A DNA stretch of 46,685 bases. Source: a virus. The position numbers and the translations under genes are program-made. The stretch's first letter is position 1. The number at the start of each line of letters is the position of its first letter. Of the stretch, positions 1 to 8,503 are shown one piece after another. The DNA lies in the IMG/VR virus record IMGVR_UViG_3300030106_007250, positions 32,984-79,668 of that record, one strand, 5' to 3'. The notes beneath the pieces were generated by a model. That model was not told where the DNA came from. It saw only the letters and a program-made list of their open reading frames with translations, and searched no databases.

Positions 1-1
1 C

Positions 2-286
2 CAGCACCTAGATTTTCTTTCAGATCACGAAAAAGACGTATTTAAAACTTTTGGAGAGATTTCTCAGAAAGAAATAGTAATACAGGCGGCGCAAAGACAA
101 AAATATATTGATCAGGGACAGAGCTTGAATGTGATGATTTCCCCGAAATGCCCACCTAAACAAGTGAGCGAACTTCTTATTTTTGGTTGGGAACAAGGTG
201 TAAAGAGTTTTTATTATCAAAGAAGTGCTAATCCTAGCCAAGAATTAGCTAGATCAATATTAAATTGTTCCTCTTGCGAGGGGTAA
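2..286 (+). CDS. nrdA: Ribonucleoside-diphosphate reductase large subunit, C-terminal part (5' truncated)
   Basis: The frame is open from base 2 and ends at TAA 284-286, giving the last 94 residues of a protein that begins outside the window. It carries the end of the class I ribonucleotide reductase barrel: a PKCPP segment, then FYYQRSANPSQELARS, which matches the conserved C-terminal YYQRS region. The final residues NCSSCEG supply a CxxC pair, as expected for the swinging redox cysteines that re-reduce the active site. Known role of the family: reduction of ribonucleotides to deoxyribonucleotides, which supplies phage DNA synthesis. The small subunit is not in the window. Confidence 0.87.
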   Translation, partial: QHLDFLSDHEKDVFKTFGEISQKEIVIQAAQRQKYIDQGQSLNVMISPKCPPKQVSELLIFGWEQGVKSFYYQRSANPSQELARSILNCSSCEG

Positions 287-306
287 TTCCCTTTCTAGTT
301 TTTTTC

Positions 307-311
307 GTGTA
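307..311 (+). promoter_or_regulatory. GTGTA motif 17 bases before a start codon
   Basis: GTGTA followed by G lies 17 bases upstream of the ATG at 324. The same pentamer stands 14-17 bases before six other start codons in this window, in intergenic DNA. I infer a phage promoter element of the -10 type; no -35 box is visible here. Confidence 0.4.
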
Positions 312-323
312 GACAGTCTTACT

Positions 324-443
324 ATGACTGACCCAAACACCATAAATAACGAGGAAATCAAGATTCCTGATGATAATTTTGAAACTGACGAGACACTTGC
401 CTATATATTAGGCCGTATCAGTGAAGAGATTATTGAGGATTAG
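324..443 (+). CDS. Small acidic protein of unknown function
   Basis: This 39-residue ORF starts MTDPNTINN and ends EEIIED; it is strongly acidic and has no membrane segment or cysteine. It sits 37 bases after the reductase stop and has a GTGTA motif 17 bases upstream, the arrangement seen before other genes here. There is no Shine-Dalgarno sequence. Coding status rests on position, an ATG start and composition only, and no family is recognised. Confidence 0.45.
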   Translation: MTDPNTINNEEIKIPDDNFETDETLAYILGRISEEIIED

Positions 444-472
444 TTGACAAACACTAAGAGTAATTCTACAAT
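444..472 (+). promoter_or_regulatory. Sigma70-type promoter
   Basis: TTGACA at 444-449, a 17-base spacer and TACAAT at 467-472 form a near-consensus sigma70 promoter. Transcription would begin near 479. It precedes the glycan operon, but a terminator hairpin stands between it and the first gene, so its product is either a short RNA of about 65 bases or an attenuated operon message. Confidence 0.7.
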
Positions 473-478
473 AGGACA

Positions 479-545
479 GGTCGAGGATTTACTTCCTTGA
501 GGTCATAGTAGACCTCTGGGTCTGACACTAGGCCCAGAGGTTTTT
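479..545 (+). ncRNA. Short leader RNA with mutually exclusive hairpins (attenuator or small RNA)
   Basis: Between the promoter at 444-472 and the ATG at 546 two hairpins compete. One pairs GAGGTC (499-504) with GACCTC (511-516). The other is the terminator, whose left arm begins at 513 and so overlaps the first. Forming the first would disrupt the terminator. This is the usual logic of an attenuator or riboregulator for the operon that starts at 546. A free-standing small RNA is the alternative. No known riboswitch family is recognised. Confidence 0.5.
513..545 (+). terminator. Intrinsic terminator abutting the start codon of the glycan operon
   Basis: CCTCTGGG (513-520) pairs with CCCAGAGG (533-540); a T-G and a C-G pair can extend the stem to 10 base pairs around an 8-base loop. 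TTTTT (541-545) follows, and the ATG at 546 comes directly after it. Besides stopping transcription, the stem would sit against the start codon in any read-through message, and no ribosome-binding sequence is visible. Confidence 0.8.
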
Positions 546-2093
546 ATGTCTAAAATACTGTCCATTCATCTTGGCCACGACTCTAATGTCACTTTTCTAG
601 ATACAGAGTCTGAAAATATATTAATATTAGAGCTAGAAAGGCTCTTTGAGGAAAGATACTATAAAATTCCAGACGAGCAGCAAGAATTTGATATAGTTAT
701 TGGGGAAATACTCGATTTTTTTAAAAAGCAAGGGATAGAAAATAATTTTGACATATTGGTTGTTAGCAAAGACAATCCTAAGTTAAATTTTCTCAAGATA
801 GACTATAAAAGGTTAGAATATTGTGATCACCATCTTGGTCATGCTATAGGCGCTTTTTGTTTATCTGACTTTAATGATAGTCATGTTCTATCATATGATG
901 GATCAGGCAATGATGGTTGCTTTAATTACTACAAATTTTCAAATAAAAATTTTGAGATCATTAAAAAGTTGGACACCAATATAGGGTGGGGTTATCAGGC
1001 TTTATCGAGATATGTTTTAGATGTTTCGCTTAAAACAAAAAACGATTTGGCTTTAGCTGGTAAGTTGATGGGTTTTTCTGGTTATGGAGAACCCATGTCT
1101 CCTGTAAAAAAGATAATGAAAAAGTTTATGGAGACTTATTTTATTAACCATGATCCAGAAATATATCGTCAATTTTTTGCCTCTATAGGTATTCCCAGTG
1201 AACACCTCGTTCTACGCAACGCCATAGGCGCATGTTTTGCAGCCACAATACAGCAAGCTTCAGAGGAACTGGTCTTAGAGTTTTTTGAAAAAGAAGGTGT
1301 CCCAGAAAATCTATGTCTAACAGGTGGGTGTGCTCTAAATATTTTAATAAATCAAAATTTTAGAGATTTAGGCTATAATTTATTTATACCTCCAAATCCT
1401 AGCGATTGTGGATTATCTCTAGGATATGCTCTTTACGGAGACTGGCTAATAACAAGGCAATTTAGAAAACTAAAACCAATCACTTACTCTGGTATATGTA
1501 TACAAGATTTGCATAATTTGGAAAAAATTAAAACAGAGCGCAAAAATTCGACTGTCAATTTAGATAACTTAGCTGGACGATTAAAATCTGGAGAAATAAT
1601 TGGAGTTTGTAGAGGAGGGTCTGAAGTAGGACCGAGAGCACTAGGAAACAGATCTATTTTGTGCGATCCTGTCTTTCCTGAAATGAAAGACATCTTAAAT
1701 AGAAAAATAAAAAAGAGAGAGTGGTATAGACCTTTTGCTGGAGTTTGTCGCCTAGAAGACGCACACAAGTTCTTTGAAATAGATAAAAATCAAGAATGTG
1801 ACTTTATGGTTTATTGCCCAAGAGTAAGAGATGAATATAAAGAAGCCTTAAAATCTATAACCCATATAGACGGAACATGTAGATTGCAGACAGTTACAAG
1901 AGAACAAAACCAGTTTATATATGATTTATTGAGCCAAGAGTGTCTAAGTGAAACTCCAGTTCTACTAAATACTTCTTTTAATATCAACGGAAAACCAATC
2001 TTATCAAAAGTAGAAACAGCTTTAGAGATTTTAGATGAAACAGAAATAGATGCAGTGGTAATTGAAGATACTATATTTGAGTCGAATGATTAA
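546..2093 (+). CDS. NodU/CmcH/TobZ-family O-carbamoyltransferase
   Basis: A protein of 515 residues, close to the family's usual 540-600. Family members transfer the carbamoyl group of carbamoyl phosphate, via carbamoyl-adenylate, to a hydroxyl of a sugar or natural product. Visible landmarks are the N-terminal GHDSN segment, DHHLGHA near residue 95, DGSGNDG, the LTGGCALN motif, PPNPSDCGL, and the C-terminal VGPRALGNRS and RPFAGV motifs. This is the full two-domain layout (Kae1/YrdC-like N part, carbamoyltransferase C part). It is the first gene of the glycan operon and overlaps the next gene by 8 bases. Expected role: carbamoylation of a glycan on the virion or host surface. Confidence 0.88.
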   Translation: MSKILSIHLGHDSNVTFLDTESENILILELERLFEERYYKIPDEQQEFDIVIGEILDFFKKQGIENNFDILVVSKDNPKLNFLKIDYKRLEYCDHHLGHAIGAFCLSDFNDSHVLSYDGSGNDGCFNYYKFSNKNFEIIKKLDTNIGWGYQALSRYVLDVSLKTKNDLALAGKLMGFSGYGEPMSPVKKIMKKFMETYFINHDPEIYRQFFASIGIPSEHLVLRNAIGACFAATIQQASEELVLEFFEKEGVPENLCLTGGCALNILINQNFRDLGYNLFIPPNPSDCGLSLGYALYGDWLITRQFRKLKPITYSGICIQDLHNLEKIKTERKNSTVNLDNLAGRLKSGEIIGVCRGGSEVGPRALGNRSILCDPVFPEMKDILNRKIKKREWYRPFAGVCRLEDAHKFFEIDKNQECDFMVYCPRVRDEYKEALKSITHIDGTCRLQTVTREQNQFIYDLLSQECLSETPVLLNTSFNINGKPILSKVETALEILDETEIDAVVIEDTIFESND

Positions 2094-2964
2094 AATATTA
2101 ATAACAGAGTCTGGTGGACCAGCCGCAGTAGGTTTAATTAAATCTATTAAAAAATCAAATCGAGAAGCTTATATTTATGCTGTTGACTGCAATGAATTAT
2201 CTGCTGGAAATCTTTTAGCAGACGAGTCATTCACAGTTTCTAAGTCCACGGATGATAATTATATAAAACAATTAATGGAAATTGTCAGCAGAAAGAAAAT
2301 AAACTTAATTATTCCGACAGGAGAGAATGACTTAGAAAAAATTTCTTTTAGCAGAGAAAAATTCAAAATGATTGGCTGCAAAGTATTTTGTTCTGACACT
2401 TTTGTTATTCACACTTGTCAGCAAAAGTATAGATTTTATAATTACCTCAAAAGTAAAGGAATAAATTTACCAAGAACCATTAGAGGACCATTTATAGAAA
2501 AACCAATAACTGGGAGCGGAAGTAGAGGGATTAAGATAACAGACTCTAGAGAAAAAATAATACAAGAGCATATCTCAGGGAAAGAATACACTGTTGATGT
2601 ATTTTGTGATATGCATAGCAACATTCTCTCTCATGTCATAAGAGAGAGGGTTGCCGTCAAAGCGGGTATTTCAGTTATAGGTAAAATTAAAAAAAACAAA
2701 AAAATAACAGAACAGGTCGCAAGAGTCGTAAAAGAATTAAAGATAAAAGGTCCATCATGTATGCAATTTATATTGAATGAGTTTTCAACACCATACCTAA
2801 TAGAATGTAACCCAAGACTAGGGGGAGGAACTTATATTTCAACTTTGGCAGGAGTAAACTGTGCAGACATTTATTTTGATTTATTAGAGAATAAGATACC
2901 AGAAATTAAAGAACCTAAAGAAATTACAGTAACAAGATATTTTGAAGAAATTGTAAAAGAATGA
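2086..2964 (+). CDS. ATP-grasp family ligase (carbamoyl-phosphate-synthase-like)
   Basis: A protein of 292 residues. I chose the ATG at 2086, which overlaps the upstream stop by 8 bases (ATGATTAA), over one at 2062; from here the protein reads MIKILITESGGPAA, the usual N-terminal Rossmann start of CarB-like ATP-grasp proteins. Other landmarks are a GSGSRG glycine loop, the segment QEHISGKEYTVDVF, and LIECNPRLGGG with the metal-binding Glu-x-Asn. ATP-grasp enzymes couple ATP to carboxylate-amine ligation. Its place beside a carbamoyltransferase hints at a role in supplying or modifying a carbamoyl or aminoacyl group; that link is inference. Confidence 0.78.
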   Translation: MIKILITESGGPAAVGLIKSIKKSNREAYIYAVDCNELSAGNLLADESFTVSKSTDDNYIKQLMEIVSRKKINLIIPTGENDLEKISFSREKFKMIGCKVFCSDTFVIHTCQQKYRFYNYLKSKGINLPRTIRGPFIEKPITGSGSRGIKITDSREKIIQEHISGKEYTVDVFCDMHSNILSHVIRERVAVKAGISVIGKIKKNKKITEQVARVVKELKIKGPSCMQFILNEFSTPYLIECNPRLGGGTYISTLAGVNCADIYFDLLENKIPEIKEPKEITVTRYFEEIVKE

Positions 2965-3587
2965 AGCTACTAGGATTTAATAATGCTTTATGTTTATCAC
3001 CACATCCAGATGATGTGGAATATAGTATGTTAGGCTCTATCACCAAATATACGGACACATTTTTTGATGTTTTCTGCATGAGCAATGGTGGAGACTTTGA
3101 TAGCTCGACTTCTCAAAATAGATGGGAGGAAAACGACAGGATTTACAAAACAATTTATAATGCTGATTTACACTTAAATGAGTCTTCATTTATAAAAGAT
3201 AACAATGAAGATTATTGGGTAAACAAAATAGAAAACCTATTTTTAAACCAATCAAAATATGACTGTATTTTTATACCAACCTCTACTGATTCTCATTTTG
3301 AACATAAGATAGTAAACAATTTAGGACCAGCTTTGGCTAGAGATAAAGCGTTAAGTATTATTGAATATAGAACCCCAAGCACATTGGATGAATGGACACC
3401 TAATTTTTTCTCAGACATAACAGAAACATATAATTCAAAAATAAATTTATTAAAGCTATTTGAAAGCCAAAAAGATAAATGGTATTTTAAAGAAGATGTT
3501 TTATTATCATTTCATTCAAACTACCCTTGTCACAAGAGAGGGTTAGAAAAAGTTGAGTCTTTTAAAATTAAACAATTATTAAAATAA
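2961..3587 (+). CDS. PIG-L/LmbE-family N-acetyl-sugar deacetylase
   Basis: A protein of 208 residues with the diagnostic zinc-binding motif SPHPDDVEYSMLG near residues 13-25 and a later SHFEHK histidine segment near residue 113. Known family function: zinc-dependent removal of the acetyl group from N-acetylglucosamine-type sugars. The start overlaps the previous stop by 4 bases (ATGA), so translation is probably coupled. Phage glycan operons would use such an enzyme to expose an amine for further decoration. The sugar substrate cannot be read from the sequence. Confidence 0.85.
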   Translation: MKLLGFNNALCLSPHPDDVEYSMLGSITKYTDTFFDVFCMSNGGDFDSSTSQNRWEENDRIYKTIYNADLHLNESSFIKDNNEDYWVNKIENLFLNQSKYDCIFIPTSTDSHFEHKIVNNLGPALARDKALSIIEYRTPSTLDEWTPNFFSDITETYNSKINLLKLFESQKDKWYFKEDVLLSFHSNYPCHKRGLEKVESFKIKQLLK

Positions 3588-4354
3588 TGTCACTGCCCCT
3601 TAACTTAATTATTTTTTGCACCACTATGGCCAAAAAATGCTATGGAGAAAATAGCAGTGAATATACTTATTCTCGCGTTATAGACTCATTATTTGATCAA
3701 GTTGATCCTGATATATTTGCGAACAAGGTTCTTCACTTAAAGTCCAGACCACAAGAAGAATCTAAATCAAAAGAAATTAAAGATTTTTGCGATTCCAAGG
3801 GTGTTAGAGTTATAGAAACAAAACAAAACTTATCTCATCATAGCGAAAATATACAAAATCACTCTGCTGAATATTTTAAAGATATATTTAAGGCATATTC
3901 TGATCCTGATGTTAGAAAACAAAAATATTCACTTTGGCTTGAAGATGATTTTATTTTAAAAAGCAAAGAGAATACTGTGGAAGAGTCTTTTAATTTAGCC
4001 ATAGATTATCTTAATGATAGACCAGATCAGTTGACTGTAAGATATAATCAATCAAATCACGACACTGACGCGACAAAAGAATATAAAAATAAAGATTACT
4101 TTATACACTCTGACGCAATATATGTGCAAGGCGAAACATATACGCCTTGGGGTCCAACTTTCACATTTCAGCCCAACATTAGTAGAACATCAGAAATCTT
4201 TACAAGTTGGAGGTCTGCTCAAATGCACCTAGACAAGCTAGCAGAATATCACTGTGAGTTAATGTCTGGAGATCTACTAAAAAATTTTTCCCTATCAAGG
4301 ACTCCATTCTCATTTTTTAACCCTGAAAAAATTCACTCAGAGCACATAGGATGA
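3587..4354 (+). CDS. Putative glycosyltransferase-like protein
   Basis: A protein of 255 residues starting at the ATG fused to the upstream stop (TAATG). No family is firmly recognised. The core contains SLWLEDDFIL, an acidic cluster after a hydrophobic strand that resembles the metal-binding DxD region of GT-A folds. The N-terminal strand LNLIIFCTTM also fits a GT-A nucleotide-binding start. The neighbours on both sides are glycan enzymes, which supports the reading. It ends by overlapping the next gene by 4 bases. It could instead be an accessory protein of the same glycan pathway. Confidence 0.5.
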   Translation: MSLPLNLIIFCTTMAKKCYGENSSEYTYSRVIDSLFDQVDPDIFANKVLHLKSRPQEESKSKEIKDFCDSKGVRVIETKQNLSHHSENIQNHSAEYFKDIFKAYSDPDVRKQKYSLWLEDDFILKSKENTVEESFNLAIDYLNDRPDQLTVRYNQSNHDTDATKEYKNKDYFIHSDAIYVQGETYTPWGPTFTFQPNISRTSEIFTSWRSAQMHLDKLAEYHCELMSGDLLKNFSLSRTPFSFFNPEKIHSEHIG

Positions 4355-5187
4355 AAACAAAAAAAATATGGTTTATAGGGGTGACTCACGAAGGAAACGC
4401 CAAACACTTAAAAGAATTAATTGATCCAATTAAAGATTGTTTTGACGGGTTAATTTGGACTTTCCACTACCCACTGGATGATGGATATGATTATCTAGAA
4501 TCAGTTAAAGGTGAAGGAGAGATAATTAAATCTAACTGGTGCAATAGACTAGATTATAGCAGAAATCATTGTCTCTATCAGGGTCCGATGCAAATAGGAG
4601 ATTGGTTTTTTACAGTGGATTGTCATGAAAGAATGTCCCGCGATTTTGCACAATCACTAAGAACAGTTTCTGACTCTTCTGACGAGAATGGAATAGATGG
4701 GATATTTTTACATGGAAAAAGATTCGCGGCAAAACTAAAAGAAGAAACTGAATTTTCGGGAAACCCGCACGAAGGAATCAGGGCAATGACAAGAGCTATA
4801 GAAATAACTAAAACAGATTATTGGAAAGACTCTTTTTTTAAGAATATCAGACAAGACTCAAGAGATAAATTCGCGATATTCATGTCTGCCATGAAATATT
4901 ATATATTTCCTCAGACAAATCACTTATTATTGCACTTTGAAAATGACCGTGAACTCGTTAGGGCGAGATACAAAACTAGGTCTCGATTCTTATCTGAAAT
5001 CACAAGATTAGGATATAATCCTTATTGTCTAGATTCTGTTAAATCTTGCATACAAAAAGAACTAACAGAAGAACTTAGAGAATGTATAAATTCTGAAAAA
5101 ATTTTAAATGACTGGTATAGATATGAGTTCTTGGGAGCTAGAGACCTAATAGACCAGCACGACTTCAAACTAATTAAACAAATATGA
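4351..5187 (+). CDS. Family 2-like glycosyltransferase, divergent
   Basis: A protein of 278 residues. It opens KKIWFIGVTHEGNA and has the paired motifs LDYSRNHCL and GDWFFTVDCHERMS. These align with the ARNxAL and DWxxxLDxDE blocks of GT2-type glycosyltransferases, except that the acidic DxD is replaced by Asp-Cys-His-Glu. The likely fold is GT-A with an altered metal site. The start overlaps the previous gene by 4 bases and the end overlaps the next by 4, so it belongs to the same coupled operon. Donor and acceptor are unknown. Confidence 0.58.
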   Translation: MKTKKIWFIGVTHEGNAKHLKELIDPIKDCFDGLIWTFHYPLDDGYDYLESVKGEGEIIKSNWCNRLDYSRNHCLYQGPMQIGDWFFTVDCHERMSRDFAQSLRTVSDSSDENGIDGIFLHGKRFAAKLKEETEFSGNPHEGIRAMTRAIEITKTDYWKDSFFKNIRQDSRDKFAIFMSAMKYYIFPQTNHLLLHFENDRELVRARYKTRSRFLSEITRLGYNPYCLDSVKSCIQKELTEELRECINSEKILNDWYRYEFLGARDLIDQHDFKLIKQI

Positions 5188-5978
5188 TATCTCTTTACAC
5201 AACGGCTTTTAATTTAAAAAATTTTAACATAAACTTTGACGATGCTTTCTCTAATTGGCTTTGTTATGTAGATGAAATTACGATAGGAACCCTTAGGAGC
5301 GAGCATGAGCAAGTGCGCGATCTTGTTGTCAAAAGCGAATATTACGACTCTGAAAAAATAGGAGTGGTATCTAGGCATCTAGACATATATGATGATATAT
5401 ACTGGGACGGTAAGCTTAAAGATGCCGCACTAAAGAATTCTCATCACGATGTAGCATTACAAGTTGACTTAGATGAAAGGATATCTGGAGATATAGCGGG
5501 TTTTGAATTTCTTTCAGATGAAATTGTAGACACGGACTTCCCTTGTAGTGTTATGATTCCATACTTAAATCTATATCAAGACATGGATCATTTTTTAGAT
5601 ATTGGCTATAAGTGGTATTTACACACAAGAGAGGGAACAAATAGAGGTCCAGTTAACTTTGCACTAAAAGAAGATGGTTGTTTTGACCCAGAGAAAAGCG
5701 ATACATGCGAGCTTATTGATGATGAAGGAAACATTATTCCAGCAATATCAAAAATCCCCTTTGGCGATAACCAACCTAAAATAATTCATCTAGGCTTTCT
5801 AGACTTAGAAAGAAGAGCTAATCTAAACAAGAAATTCTGGAAAGACATATGGTCTAAAAGAAAGAGTCTGAGCCAGAAAAAAGAAGTAGAAGCTACAGAT
5901 GTATTAACTGATGCCTCTGAATTTAAACCCGCCACTATTAAACATAATTTACCACAACCCCTTTGGCCTACGTTATGA
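5184..5978 (+). CDS. Glycosyltransferase-like protein (GT-A type)
   Basis: A protein of 264 residues opening MISLYTTAFNL, a typical first strand of GT2 enzymes. It contains AALKNSHHDVALQVDLDERI, in which VDLDE stands at the expected metal and nucleotide-sugar binding position. The C-terminal third (FGDNQPKIIHLGFLDLERR) ends in the histidine segment common in this group. It is tightly coupled to both neighbours by 4-base ATGA overlaps. The sequence resembles the preceding and following genes only in overall plan, so the run looks like several different transferases rather than recent copies. Confidence 0.6.
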   Translation: MISLYTTAFNLKNFNINFDDAFSNWLCYVDEITIGTLRSEHEQVRDLVVKSEYYDSEKIGVVSRHLDIYDDIYWDGKLKDAALKNSHHDVALQVDLDERISGDIAGFEFLSDEIVDTDFPCSVMIPYLNLYQDMDHFLDIGYKWYLHTREGTNRGPVNFALKEDGCFDPEKSDTCELIDDEGNIIPAISKIPFGDNQPKIIHLGFLDLERRANLNKKFWKDIWSKRKSLSQKKEVEATDVLTDASEFKPATIKHNLPQPLWPTL

Positions 5979-6742
5979 AAAAATACGGAATAATATACTG
6001 CGGATATAATACAGAAGACTATGTGGTCGAATCAATTGAACCGTTTTTAAAAAGGGATAATCATGTGGTGTCTGCGGTCTCTGTTCCATTTAAGGAATAT
6101 AGAGGTATAGATGACTTTCACGATCATACCACAGATATTCTAAGAGAACTTGTAAATCAAAAAAAACTTAAATATTTAGTAGACAAACCTCGATATGTTA
6201 CAGAAGCAGAAGCTAGAAATTTGGCTTTGTTTCATCTAAAAAAATACAATATAGATTATATATGGTTAATTGATTCTGATGAATTTTACACAGAAGAACA
6301 TATTGAAAAAATTGAAGACTATGTAGAATCAAGCAATAAAAATTTATTTAAAATATCATTAAAGAACCATGTCTTTGATTTAGATCATTATTTAGAAGAA
6401 CCCTTCTGTCCTCCTAGAATTTTTAAAACAAACATTAATAACAATCTTTTTCTAGAGGGCTTTTATTGGGATAATGATATGTGTTACAAAACTAAAGAAG
6501 ACAATAACGGTCTGGTGAGCTATGAAGCTATAGAAGAATTAGAAATTATCCCAAAAGAGGTCGCCTATATACCACATTATACTTGGCTTAATGATAAGAT
6601 AGGTAAAAGAAAAGTAGAATATCAACACAAACATTTTGGACATTGCAGCTACAAATGGAACGAAGAAAAGGGATGCATAGAATTTGATGAGAGCTTCTAC
6701 AAAAAACAAAACCTGCCAATTCCAAAAGTAAAAAATGTATAA
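5975..6742 (+). CDS. Family 2 glycosyltransferase
   Basis: A protein of 255 residues from the ATG at 5975, which overlaps the upstream stop as ATGA; an in-frame ATG 12 bases earlier is less likely. It shows TEAEARNLALFHL followed by YIWLIDSDEFY, the classic ARNxAL and LxDSDEF pair of GT-A enzymes, with the metal-binding DSD near residue 100. A histidine-rich IPHYTWLND segment lies towards the C terminus. Known chemistry of the family: transfer of a sugar from a nucleotide donor. It overlaps the next gene by 8 bases. Confidence 0.75.
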   Translation: MKKYGIIYCGYNTEDYVVESIEPFLKRDNHVVSAVSVPFKEYRGIDDFHDHTTDILRELVNQKKLKYLVDKPRYVTEAEARNLALFHLKKYNIDYIWLIDSDEFYTEEHIEKIEDYVESSNKNLFKISLKNHVFDLDHYLEEPFCPPRIFKTNINNNLFLEGFYWDNDMCYKTKEDNNGLVSYEAIEELEIIPKEVAYIPHYTWLNDKIGKRKVEYQHKHFGHCSYKWNEEKGCIEFDESFYKKQNLPIPKVKNV

Positions 6743-7556
6743 AAAAAGATTATTAGTTGGGATGTGTTCTTGGAACAACCCAAAACTATTAAAAGCTACA
6801 GTAGACTCTCTTTGCGAAAGCTTGGATTTAAGCAAAGACGGGATAGCGGTGACCCTGAATCAATCTGACTCAGAATCCATTGAATATTTATTAAATTTAA
6901 AAATACCCTTTGTTAGTCTTCCTGAAAATAGAGGGGTGTTAGCTATAGACTATCTAAAACCTTTTGCTGAAAATTCAGAATTTTTCATGAATTCTAACGA
7001 TGATATGATTTTTCACGAAGGCTTCGCGGAAGAGGTTTTATCTATAATGGAAAATCATTACCCATGCTCTGTTTCTGTTACCTGTTTGGAAAATTTTAAT
7101 TCAAACAACCCTTGCGTTGTTGTCGATGAAGAATTGCTAGACTTTAATGATGTAAAATTCCAAGAATTATTTAAGGAAAAAGCAAACAAGGGTCTCTACA
7201 AAAGAGATTCGATGATATCCTCTTTCTCTCACCCCATTTGTGTTAAGTCTTCTGACTTTATAAAAACAGGAGGTTATTCGGGGTATTGGGATATGGATTT
7301 CTTTACTGGGTATGCTAGAGATTGTATGTTTCCATATGAACTTTTACAAATTCATGGAGGGAATTTTAAGTTCATACAAACAAAAAAATCTTGTGTGTTT
7401 CATGCTTCAGGCGCTACTATGGCGAAACTAAAAGAAGAATTTGATCCCAAGCAATGGGAAAGACAAAACGGACATGAGGCTTTTCGCAAAAGAACAGGAG
7501 TGTATCCTGATGAATTTCAAAGAAGAATAAATTTATTTTCTACCATTCAAGAATAA
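6735..7556 (+). CDS. Glycosyltransferase, paralogue of the gene at 29892
   Basis: A protein of 273 residues opening MYKKRLLVGMCSWNNPKLL. It has a GT-A-type core with FFMNSNDDMIFH (acidic NDD at the metal site) and GGYSGYWDMDFF, followed by a late histidine-containing VFHASGA. Its first 110 residues are very similar to the protein at 29892-30695, and the similarity continues to the C terminus, so the two are paralogues about 23 kb apart. The start overlaps the upstream gene by 8 bases. The role is probably transfer of one sugar of the phage-made glycan. Confidence 0.7.
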   Translation: MYKKRLLVGMCSWNNPKLLKATVDSLCESLDLSKDGIAVTLNQSDSESIEYLLNLKIPFVSLPENRGVLAIDYLKPFAENSEFFMNSNDDMIFHEGFAEEVLSIMENHYPCSVSVTCLENFNSNNPCVVVDEELLDFNDVKFQELFKEKANKGLYKRDSMISSFSHPICVKSSDFIKTGGYSGYWDMDFFTGYARDCMFPYELLQIHGGNFKFIQTKKSCVFHASGATMAKLKEEFDPKQWERQNGHEAFRKRTGVYPDEFQRRINLFSTIQE

Positions 7557-8503
7557 TGAGCAAGATATCTAACAAAAGAATTTTTATAAGTGGTGGGGCA
7601 GGTTATCTTGGTTCTAATGTTGTAGAAAAGTTGTATAATGAAAATGAAATTACAATTTTTAGCAGAGACGAAGCAAAGCATTACTTCCTAAAAAAAAGAT
7701 TTCCTAAATTAAATTGCGTAATAGGAGATGTTAGGGATTTAAGCTTAATGGACAAGAGTTCTAAAGGTCATGATATAGGAATTTTTACAGCAAGCTTAAA
7801 GCAAATTGAGGCAGTAGATCAAAATGTAGAAGAAGCTAATAAAATTATTGTTCACGGAGGTATTAATAGTCGGATAATAGCTGAAAATAATATGGAGGCT
7901 GCGTGTTTTATCTCAACGGATAAATCTAGAGCGGCTACTACTTTATATGGAGCAATGAAGTTTGTTGCTGGGGAGGCTTTTATAGTTAATGCAGAGTCGC
8001 AAGCTACTAGGCTGTCAACTGCAATATACGGCAATGTTGCGAACTCTACAGGTAGCGTCATTCCTCTTATTTGGGACGCTATTAAAAGGAATTACACCCT
8101 CACACTTTATTCCGAAGAAATGACACGCTTTCTCATTTCTATAGAAGAAGCGGTTTCTCTAATTGAATTTGCCTTAACAAAAACAGGATACAATGTTATC
8201 CCCAGAGCTAAAAGCGTCTTAATTAAAGACTTGTTTGAAATTTATTCTGAAAAGTTTGGCCTTTCCTACAAAACAGGAACACCCAGAATTTCTGAAAAGA
8301 TACATGAAATCATGATATCGTCAGAGGAGATCCCTAGAACAAAAGAGGTGGGTGATTACTATTTAATGCACTATAGAGATGTATACAATCAAACCAACTT
8401 TCCCAATAGCGAGTTTTCTAGCAGAGATTGTGTTATAAGCAAAGCAGAATTAAAAAATTTACTAGAAGAAAAAAATTATTATGAACAGGACAAGGGACTA
8501 TAA
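7556..8503 (+). CDS. NAD-dependent sugar-nucleotide dehydratase/epimerase (PseB/CapD-like)
   Basis: A protein of 315 residues of the extended short-chain dehydrogenase class. The NAD-binding motif GGAGYLGSN is at residues 14-22, and the block FISTDKSRAATTLYGAMK has the STDK and YxxxK signatures of the UDP-GlcNAc 4,6-dehydratase (PseB/FlaA1) group. Those enzymes form 4-keto-6-deoxy sugars. The usual STDKA-P-N context is changed (SRAATT), so the substrate may differ. The start is fused to the previous stop (TAATG) and the end overlaps the next gene by 23 bases. Confidence 0.75.
   Translation: MSKISNKRIFISGGAGYLGSNVVEKLYNENEITIFSRDEAKHYFLKKRFPKLNCVIGDVRDLSLMDKSSKGHDIGIFTASLKQIEAVDQNVEEANKIIVHGGINSRIIAENNMEAACFISTDKSRAATTLYGAMKFVAGEAFIVNAESQATRLSTAIYGNVANSTGSVIPLIWDAIKRNYTLTLYSEEMTRFLISIEEAVSLIEFALTKTGYNVIPRAKSVLIKDLFEIYSEKFGLSYKTGTPRISEKIHEIMISSEEIPRTKEVGDYYLMHYRDVYNQTNFPNSEFSSRDCVISKAELKNLLEEKNYYEQDKGL

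Noticed and set aside
479-545. A tRNA gene in the leader region
   Set aside because: The stems do not form a cloverleaf, no T-loop-like GTTCGAATC box is present, and the structure ends in a U-run terminator. I saw no tRNA elsewhere in the window by eye.
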